10,604 nt of DNA from positions 1 through 10,604 of the forward strand of contig USAX01000067.1 of NCBI GenBank assembly GCA_900552705.1. Reading direction: 5' to 3'. Positions within the stretch are counted from its first letter, which is position 1. Every line of letters begins with the position of its first letter. The position numbers and the translations under genes were made by a program. A model generated the notes under the pieces. It searched no databases and was not told where the DNA came from. It saw only the letters and a list, made by a program, of their open reading frames with translations. Source of the stretch: an uncultured Collinsella sp. (GTDB lineage: Bacteria; Actinomycetota; Coriobacteriia; Coriobacteriales; Coriobacteriaceae). Positions 5,974 to 10,604 of this stretch are shown piece after piece.

Positions 5974-7326
5974 ATGGCCAGTGACAACGGAAAGAGCTTC
6001 CTCGACAAGTTTGCCGAGGTCTCTGCGAAGGTGGGAAACCAGGTTCACCTGCGTTCCCTGCGCGATGCCTTCGCGACCATCACGCCGCTCTATATCCTTG
6101 CGGGTATCGCGGTTCTTATTAACAACGTCGTGTTCCCCCTGTTCCCGCTCGATGCAGCGGGCCTTGCCAACCTTCAGACCTGGGGTTCGGCAATTACGCT
6201 GGGCACCCTCAACGTCTCTGCCATTATCTTGGCCGGATTGATTGGCTACAGCCTCGCTAAGAACGAGCGCTTCGATAACCCGCTTGCCTGCGTGGTCGTC
6301 GCCATCTCTGCTTTCGTCATCATGATGCCGCAGCAGATCACCGCCACGCTTGCCGCCACGAGCCCGCTGCTCACCGACAAGATCACCTCTGCCGAGGTCA
6401 CGGGCGCCCTTTCGACTGCCAACACCGGCACCAACGGCCTGTTCGCGGCTATCATCATCGCCCTGCTCTCCGTCACGCTCTTCATTAAGATTTCCGGCGT
6501 CGAGAAGCTTAAGGTCAAGCTGGGCGAGGGTGTGCCTCCCGCGGTCTCCAACTCCTTTAACGTCATGATCCCGATGCTGCTCAACCTCTCGATCTTCGCC
6601 ATTGCCGCGGCTCTGCTCGCCGTGTTTGCCGGCACCGATCTGTGCACCATCATCTCCACGTGCATTTCCAACCCGCTCAAGAGCATCATGAACGCCGGTC
6701 CGTGGGCTGTTATCCTCATCTACACTCTTGCGAACCTGCTGTTCTGCGTCGGCATTCACCAGTCCACCATCTCTGGCGCTACCGTCGAGCCGATCCTGAC
6801 CATGCTCATCGTCGACAACATGGCTACCTTTGCCGCCGGCGGCACCATCCAGCCCGATCACTACATGAACATGCAGATCGTCAACAGCTTCGCCCTTATC
6901 GGCGGCTCGGGCTGCACCCTCATGCTCCTGCTCGATACCTTCCTGTTCTCTAAGAACAAGGCTTCCAAGACCGTTGCCAAGATGGCTATCGTTCCTGGCT
7001 TGTTTAACATCAACGAGCCGGTCATCTACGGTTACCCCGTCGTGTACAACCTGCCGCTCATGATTCCGTTCGTGCTTCTTCCCGACCTGTTCATCGGCAT
7101 CACCTATGGCCTGACCTGCGCGGGCATCATCAGTCCCTGCATCGCCCAGGTGCCTTGGACCATGCCTCCCGTCATTAACGCCCTGCTTGCCACGGGCTTT
7201 GACTGGCGCGCCGGCGTGTGGCAGGCCCTCGAGCTTGTCATCGGCATGGCTGTCTACCTGCCTTTTATGAGGATCTCCGAGAAGGCCATCGCCAAGCAGG
7301 AGGCCCTTGCCGAGCAGAACGCCTAA
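5974..7326 (+). CDS. celB: PTS lactose/cellobiose-family EIIC permease
   Basis: This 450-residue inner-membrane permease of the PTS transports a beta-linked disaccharide while EIIB phosphorylates it. Multiple hydrophobic segments span nearly the whole length (for example about 35-58, 75-95, 103-120, 156-174, 196-220, 244-262, 303-326, 357-385 and 413-432). Family signatures are FCVGIHQST (257-265, conserved H262), FNINEPVIYG (344-353, conserved E348 in the substrate site) and PWTMPPVINALLATG (394-408). Length fits stand-alone CelB/ChbC/LicC proteins; no IIB domain is fused. ATG 5974 follows AGGAG with a 5-nt spacer. EIIB and EIIA follow as separate genes after a 155-nt gap. Cellobiose-type specificity is the family default, but lactose, chitobiose and mannobiose transporters share this fold. 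Confidence 0.93.
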   Translation: MASDNGKSFLDKFAEVSAKVGNQVHLRSLRDAFATITPLYILAGIAVLINNVVFPLFPLDAAGLANLQTWGSAITLGTLNVSAIILAGLIGYSLAKNERFDNPLACVVVAISAFVIMMPQQITATLAATSPLLTDKITSAEVTGALSTANTGTNGLFAAIIIALLSVTLFIKISGVEKLKVKLGEGVPPAVSNSFNVMIPMLLNLSIFAIAAALLAVFAGTDLCTIISTCISNPLKSIMNAGPWAVILIYTLANLLFCVGIHQSTISGATVEPILTMLIVDNMATFAAGGTIQPDHYMNMQIVNSFALIGGSGCTLMLLLDTFLFSKNKASKTVAKMAIVPGLFNINEPVIYGYPVVYNLPLMIPFVLLPDLFIGITYGLTCAGIISPCIAQVPWTMPPVINALLATGFDWRAGVWQALELVIGMAVYLPFMRISEKAIAKQEALAEQNA

Positions 7327-7481
7327 ACGGTTCGTTTTCCCTTCCACCGTTGCGGGCACCGGTACGCGGTGCCGATGCCCGCGGCTCTCCTCTTGTGTGA
7401 AGACGCAGGGGGTGGGTACAGTAGCCGCAAGGAATAAAACCAGTTGTCGTCTGCGTGCCGCGCAGTTATAAGGAGGAAACC
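7327..7481 (+). promoter_or_regulatory. EIIC-EIIB intergenic region with strong hairpin and possible promoter
   Basis: The gap is 155 nt, long for an operon of this type. GGCACCG (7355-7361) and CGGTGCC (7367-7373) form a perfect 7-bp stem with a GTACG loop. The alternative pairing GCGGGCA (7352-7358) with TGCCCGC (7376-7382) competes with it. There is no T-run after either. TTGTGT (7393-7398) and TACAGT (7417-7422), 18 nt apart, are a weak promoter candidate. The region may allow partial uncoupling of the soluble EIIB/EIIA from the permease, by mRNA processing or an internal start. The function is inferred. Confidence 0.4.
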
Positions 7482-7784
7482 ATGAAGAAGATCATGCTCT
7501 GCTGCAATGCCGGTATGTCCACGAGCCTGCTGGTCCAGAAGATGCAGTCCGAGGTCGCAAGCCGTGGTCTGGACATCGAGGTCGAGGCCCGTCCTATGAA
7601 CGAGGCTCACGATCACCTGGACGAGTGCGATATCTTGCTGCTCGGCCCGCAGATTGGCTACACCAAGGGCGATTTTGAGAAGGAGGCCGCTGGCCGCTTC
7701 CCGGTTGAGGTCATCAACATGGTCGACTACGGCCGCATGAACGCTGCTGGCATCATCGACCACTGCGTCAGCGTGATGGGCTAG
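7482..7784 (+). CDS. celA: PTS lactose/cellobiose-family EIIB
   Basis: This 100-residue cytoplasmic phosphocarrier takes the phosphoryl group from EIIA and passes it to the sugar bound by EIIC. The phosphocysteine is C8 in LCCNAGMSTSLLV, matching the C-x-A-G-M-S-T-S loop of IIB-cellobiose proteins. The Rossmann-like fold continues with DILLLGPQIGYT (54-65) and a final VEVINMVDYGRMN segment that is typical of the family. Length is normal (about 100-106). ATG 7482 follows AGGAGG with a 5-nt spacer, so an upstream in-frame ATG at 7455 is rejected. The EIIA frame begins immediately after its stop codon. Confidence 0.94.
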   Translation: MKKIMLCCNAGMSTSLLVQKMQSEVASRGLDIEVEARPMNEAHDHLDECDILLLGPQIGYTKGDFEKEAAGRFPVEVINMVDYGRMNAAGIIDHCVSVMG

Positions 7785-7793
7785 GTGCAGCGC

Positions 7794-8126
7794 ATGGAGG
7801 ATATGAACGAGCTGCAGATGACCTGCTTCGAGATCATCAGTTTCGTCGGAACCGCCAAGAGCATGTACATCAATGCCGTGCAAAAGGCCAAGGAGGGCGA
7901 TTTTGACGCCGCCGAGGAGCTTATTAAGCAGGGCGACGAGGCTTACAACGGTGGCCACGATGTCCATATGGGGCTCCTTAAAAAGGAGGCCAACGGCGAG
8001 CGTAACGGCGAGGCCCCGCTGATTCTGCTGCATGCCGAGGACCAGATGGCCGGCACCGAGACCATGCGCGTCATGGCGACGGAGCTCATCGAGGTCCACA
8101 AGCTGCTGCAGGCGCTTAAGGCCTAG
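7794..8126 (+). CDS. celC: PTS lactose/cellobiose-family EIIA
   Basis: This 110-residue cytoplasmic phosphocarrier accepts phosphate from HPr and donates it to EIIB. The active histidine is H80 in LILLHAEDQMAG. D83, three residues later, matches the aspartate that binds a metal at the centre of the IIA-lactose trimer. The protein is all-helical, with a heptad-like C-terminus, and its length is typical. Start choice: GTG 7785 abuts the EIIB stop codon and lacks a spaced ribosome site. ATG 7794 has TAGGTG at 7782-7787 and is preferred. ATG 7803 has GGAGG only 2 nt away. It is the last gene of the operon, 55 nt before a strong terminator. Confidence 0.94.
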   Translation: MEDMNELQMTCFEIISFVGTAKSMYINAVQKAKEGDFDAAEELIKQGDEAYNGGHDVHMGLLKKEANGERNGEAPLILLHAEDQMAGTETMRVMATELIEVHKLLQALKA

Positions 8127-8181
8127 TCGGCGTTATCGCCGCGATGGACCGCGGTCCAACAGACAACACAGTCCCTTTGAC

Positions 8182-8220
8182 GGGCGCCGGGAGTCTCCGC
8201 CTCCCGGCGCCCTTATATTT
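8182..8220 (+). terminator. Strong intrinsic terminator of the PTS operon
   Basis: GGGCGCCGGGAG (8182-8193) and CTCCCGGCGCCC (8201-8212) form a perfect 12-bp stem with a 7-nt loop, followed by TTATATTT. It closes the GH1-PTS operon and separates it from the kinase gene. Confidence 0.9.
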
Positions 8221-8270
8221 GGCGAAGGCCCTGCGCGACCTTTTGAGCGGTCGTTTGCGTTTTCCCAGAT

Positions 8271-8313
8271 AAAACCTGCCAAAACAAACCTGTCCCTTTT
8301 TGGCAGGTTTTTG
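8271..8313 (+). repeat. Hairpin carrying the dispersed GGGACAGGTTTG motif
   Basis: AAAACCTGCCA (8271-8281) and TGGCAGGTTTT (8301-8311) form a perfect 11-bp stem with a 19-nt loop, ending in TTTTTG. It could act as a second terminator or as a REP-like element. On the minus strand, stem plus loop read GGGACAGGTTTGTTTTGG, the same motif as at 4332-4350 and 9329-9352. A smaller hairpin, CGACC (8237-8241 region) with GGTCG, lies just before it. The rest of 8221-8365 is the leader of the kinase gene. Confidence 0.6.
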
Positions 8314-8365
8314 TCTTGGGAGCGGTACCATACAGGCAATGTTTAAACGAGAAAGGTGGGCTCCC

Positions 8366-9319
8366 ATGGAACCTAAGCAGTACTATATCGGCATCGACGT
8401 CGGCGGCACTTCGGTTAAGGAGGGCCTGTTCGACGAGGACGGCAACCTGCTTGCCAAGGCCAGCGTGCCCACGCCTCCCATCGTTGATGCTGCGGGCTTT
8501 GCCGCGGTGACCGAGGCTATCGACCAGGTGGTCGCCAAGGCGCAGATCCCGCGTGCCTTTGTGGCGGGCATTGGCCTGGCCGTTCCGTGCCCCATTCCGG
8601 CTTCGGGCGATGCCAAGGTCAAGGCCAACATTGCCATCAACCTGCCCGAGCTTAGGATCGCCATCCAGGAGCACTGCCCCGACGCGGTCGTTAAGTACGA
8701 GAACGATGCCAACGCCGCTGCCATGGGCGAGGCCTGGCTCGGTTCTGCCAAGGGCGTGCAGAACGTGGTGATGGTCACCATCGGTACCGGCGTGGGCGGC
8801 GGCGTTATCGTCAACGGCGACGTGGTGTCGGGCGTTGTGGGCGCCGGCGGCGAGATTGGCCACATGTGCCTGAATCCCGACGAGGAGCGCACCTGCGGCT
8901 GTGGCGGCCATGGCCACCTGGAGCAGTATTCCAGCGCCACCGGCGTGGTGAGCAACTACCTAGCCGAGTGCAAGAAGGCGGGCGTCGAGCCCATCGAGCT
9001 CACCGGCCCCTCCGATTCCAAGGACGTGTTCCAGGCCTGCCGCGAGGGTGACAAGCTCGCGCTGGCCGCGGCCGATACCATGGCCGATTATCTCGGTCGT
9101 GCTCTGGCGCTTATCGCCAACGTGGTCGACCCCGAGATGTTCCTGATCGGCGGCGGTGCCTCTGCCTCGGCCGATGTCTACCTCGATGCGGTTCGCGAGC
9201 ACTTTAAGCAGTATGCGCTTTCCGCCTCTCGCGAGACGCCTATCGAGGTCGCCTCGCTCGGCAACGACGCCGGCATCATCGGTGCCGCCTACGTAGCCCT
9301 GCGCGCCGCCGGCAAATAG
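8366..9319 (+). CDS. ROK-family sugar kinase, probably glucokinase
   Basis: This 317-residue cytoplasmic kinase probably phosphorylates free glucose (or mannose) with ATP. The phosphate loop is IDVGGTS (10-16). END (112-114) holds the catalytic D114 in YENDANAAAMGEAW. The second glycine loop is GTGVGGG (140-146). ROK substrate residues E163 and H166 lie in GGEIGHM. The zinc motif reads CGCGGHGHLE (177-186): C177 and C179 are in place, but the usual third cysteine is H184. ATG 8366 follows AAAGGTG with a 7-nt spacer; the longer frame from 8300 overlaps the upstream hairpin and is rejected. It lies after the PTS terminator, so it is probably a separate transcript, with TACCAT at 8326-8331 as a weak -10 candidate. 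Context suggests it handles the hexose released by the GH1 enzyme. Confidence 0.9.
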   Translation: MEPKQYYIGIDVGGTSVKEGLFDEDGNLLAKASVPTPPIVDAAGFAAVTEAIDQVVAKAQIPRAFVAGIGLAVPCPIPASGDAKVKANIAINLPELRIAIQEHCPDAVVKYENDANAAAMGEAWLGSAKGVQNVVMVTIGTGVGGGVIVNGDVVSGVVGAGGEIGHMCLNPDEERTCGCGGHGHLEQYSSATGVVSNYLAECKKAGVEPIELTGPSDSKDVFQACREGDKLALAAADTMADYLGRALALIANVVDPEMFLIGGGASASADVYLDAVREHFKQYALSASRETPIEVASLGNDAGIIGAAYVALRAAGK

Positions 9320-9320
9320 C

Positions 9321-9372
9321 TGGTGCAAGGGGGACAGGTTACTTTTGCGCCAACATGGTGCAAGGGGGATAG
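9321..9372 (+). repeat. Two tandem copies of a TGGTGCAAGGGGGACAG repeat
   Basis: TGGTGCAAGGGGGACAG at 9321-9337 recurs at 9356-9372 with one change (period 35). The first copy continues GTTACTTTTGCGCC and so matches the dispersed GGGACAGGTT motif. The second diverges after GGGGGATAG, but a nearby TTCCCCC and CTTGCCCC can pair back with the G-tract. This sits directly after the kinase stop codon, where it may act as a 3' boundary. No clear T-rich terminator is visible. Confidence 0.6.
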
Positions 9373-9438
9373 ACTTCCCCCAACGCTTGCCCCAAATTGC
9401 GTCGCGGCCCTTCCATCTCATAGGGTTCGGCGTTAGCG

Positions 9439-9447
9439 TGCTACCAT
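9439..9447 (+). promoter_or_regulatory. Extended -10 promoter candidate for the pyrophosphatase
   Basis: TGCTACCAT is an extended -10 (TG-n-TACCAT) about 40 nt before the start codon. No convincing -35 lies at the right distance, as is common with extended -10 promoters. The same TACCAT hexamer occurs before the kinase gene at 8326. Confidence 0.4.
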
Positions 9448-9485
9448 AGCTACGTCCAAGTACACATATCAAGTGGAGGATATCC

Positions 9486-10409
9486 ATGGCAAACGTTCTT
9501 GTCTTTGGTCACCAGAATCCCGATAACGACGCCATCATGAGCGCCGTCGTCCTGTCCCAGCTGCTCAACCAGGTTGAGTATGCCGGCAACACCTACGAGG
9601 CCTGCGCCCTTGGTCAGCTTCCGGCAGAGTCTGCCAAGCTGCTCGCCGACGCCGGCATCGCCGAGCCCCGCGTGATTGATTCCGTCGAGGCCGGTCAGCT
9701 CGTCGTCCTCACCGACCACAACGAGTCCGCCCAGTCTGTCGCCGGTCTTAAGGACGCCACGGTCTTTGGTGTCGTCGATCATCACCGCATCGGCGACTTC
9801 GAGACCGCCGGCCCGCTGCACTACATCTGCCTGCCCTGGGGCTCCAGCTGCACCATCGTCACCAAGCTCGCCGACGTGCTCGGCGTTGAGCTTTCCGACG
9901 TCCAGGCCAAGCTGCTGCTCTCGGCCATGATGACCGATACGCTCATGCTCAAGAGCCCCACCACCACCGCCGTCGACCGCGTCGTCGCCGCCAAGCTCGG
10001 CGAGCAGGTGGGCGTCGACCCGGTCAAGTTTGGCATGGAGGTCTTCCTTACCCGTCCGTCCGGCTCCTTCACCGCAGCCGAGATGGTCGGCAACGACATC
10101 AAGATGTTTGAGCCCGCCGGCAAGAAGCTGCTCATCGGCCAGTACGAGACCGTCGACAAGAGCCGTGCGCTTGGCATGATTGACGAGATCCGCGAGGCCA
10201 TGCGCGCCTACGCCGCCGAGAAGGGTGCCGACGGCATCGTCCTGTGCATCACCGACATCATGGAGGAGGGCTCGCAGGTCCTGCTCGAGGGCGAGACCGA
10301 GGCCGCTCAGAAGGGCCTGGGCATTGCCGACGAGCACGACGGCGTCTGGATGCCGGGCGTCCTCTCCCGTAAGAAGCAGGTCGCTGCCCCCATCATGGCC
10401 GCCTGCTAG
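9486..10409 (+). CDS. ppaC: Manganese-dependent inorganic pyrophosphatase (family II, DHH superfamily)
   Basis: This 307-residue cytoplasmic enzyme hydrolyses pyrophosphate to two phosphates and pulls biosynthetic reactions forward. The N-terminal DHH domain contains the metal ligands H9, D13 and D15 in GHQNPDNDAI, D77 in LTDHNE, the D98-H99-H100 triad and D151 in MMTDTLML. The C-terminal DHHA2 domain ends with SRKKQ (294-298), the substrate-binding Arg/Lys motif. Length matches the compact family II form (about 307-310) with no CBS insertion. ATG 9486 follows GGAGGA (9475-9480) with a 5-nt spacer. It is a single-gene unit with a terminator at 10430. It is a housekeeping gene with no evident link to the sugar module. 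Confidence 0.97.
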   Translation: MANVLVFGHQNPDNDAIMSAVVLSQLLNQVEYAGNTYEACALGQLPAESAKLLADAGIAEPRVIDSVEAGQLVVLTDHNESAQSVAGLKDATVFGVVDHHRIGDFETAGPLHYICLPWGSSCTIVTKLADVLGVELSDVQAKLLLSAMMTDTLMLKSPTTTAVDRVVAAKLGEQVGVDPVKFGMEVFLTRPSGSFTAAEMVGNDIKMFEPAGKKLLIGQYETVDKSRALGMIDEIREAMRAYAAEKGADGIVLCITDIMEEGSQVLLEGETEAAQKGLGIADEHDGVWMPGVLSRKKQVAAPIMAAC

Positions 10410-10429
10410 GTTTAGTTGACCGAACGCCA

Positions 10430-10468
10430 CGACCGGATCGCGGACGCCCCGCGCTCCGGTCGTTTTTT
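10430..10468 (+). terminator. Intrinsic terminator of ppaC
   Basis: CGACCGGA (10430-10437) and TCCGGTCG (10455-10462) form a perfect 8-bp stem. A nested GCGG/CCGC stem lies inside, and six T's follow (10463-10468). Confidence 0.92.
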
Positions 10469-10495
10469 GTGCACGGTGCCGCGTCGTCTCTTGGA

Positions 10496-10560
10496 CAGGC
10501 GTGCCCGTGCCGTTGAGCAAATAATGTTCAACCTGTGGTTCCGCTTTTCGGCCACGCCTG
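10496..10560 (+). other. Foldable intergenic element
   Basis: CAGGCGTG (10496-10503) pairs perfectly with CACGCCTG (10553-10560). Inside it, GTTGAGCA (10512-10519) pairs with TGTTCAAC (10525-10532; one G-T) around an AATAA loop, and CCG/CGG around CTTTT may form a third arm. No T-run follows, so it is not a simple terminator. It lies upstream of whatever begins past the window edge and could be a 5' leader structure, a small RNA or a repeat. No open frame of note occupies 10469-10604. Confidence 0.45.
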
Positions 10561-10604
10561 CGTGCTTGTCGTGCAGGGTAGGCTAGATGCAAGCGTAATA
10601 CGTT

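Noticed and set aside
5962..7359. Minus-strand open frame of 465 codons opposite EIIC
   Set aside because: It is extremely rich in Asp, Gly, His and Arg with no fold-like pattern, as expected opposite a membrane protein gene in GC-rich DNA.
7770..7803. Frameshift or fusion between EIIB and EIIA
   Set aside because: EIIB ends with its normal C-terminus and stop codon, and EIIA has its own start and full length; simple tight operon spacing.
9450..10592. Minus-strand open frame of 380 codons opposite ppaC
   Set aside because: It is the shadow of a gene with complete family II pyrophosphatase motifs, and it runs through the terminator.
1..10604. CRISPR array, tRNA or rRNA genes
   Set aside because: No regularly spaced direct repeats with spacers, no cloverleaf and no rRNA-like stretch was seen on either strand.

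Overview
The window looks like a chromosomal segment of a high-GC gut actinobacterium, most likely Collinsella or a close coriobacterial relative. This rests on GC-rich codon use in most genes, strong GGAGG-type ribosome binding sites, and a cellobiose-type PTS next to a short class I ManA and a DHH-family pyrophosphatase. The genus is inferred, not proven.

Layout. Positions 1-42 are the last codons of an unidentified plus-strand gene. From 43 to 2424 there is a visibly more AT-rich island: a two-gene locus resembling a type IV AbiE toxin-antitoxin system (antitoxin/regulator 409-1431, nucleotidyltransferase toxin 1419-2186). Its promoter is overlaid by nested perfect inverted repeats that look like an autoregulatory operator. 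Two nested repeat pairs enclose the island: 88%-similar terminator-like direct repeats (258-303 and 2206-2252), and outside them two 129-nt palindromic elements in opposite orientation (50-178 and 2279-2407).

These two elements are the most unusual thing here. Each has a nearly identical 69-nt core (64 of 69 identical) inside 30-bp arms whose sequence differs almost completely between the copies, yet the arms pair 29/30 and 27/30 within each copy. Each lies just after a stop codon (8 and 17 nt), in the same orientation relative to its gene.

Positions 2425-8220 hold a sugar module. manA and a GntR/UTRA regulator are on the minus strand. Divergent from them are a GH1 phospho-beta-glycosidase and the EIIC, EIIB and EIIA of a lactose/cellobiose-family PTS, ending at a strong terminator (8182-8220). 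A separate ROK sugar kinase (8366-9319) follows. Together: the PTS imports and phosphorylates a beta-linked disaccharide, GH1 splits the phospho-disaccharide, ROK would phosphorylate the free hexose, and ManA could bring mannose-6-phosphate into glycolysis. The GntR protein is the likely local sensor.

The window closes with a manganese-dependent inorganic pyrophosphatase (9486-10409), its terminator, and a gene-free tail with a foldable element (10496-10560). A short dispersed motif (GGGACAGGTTTG-like) recurs in three intergenic regions and resembles REP-type repeats.
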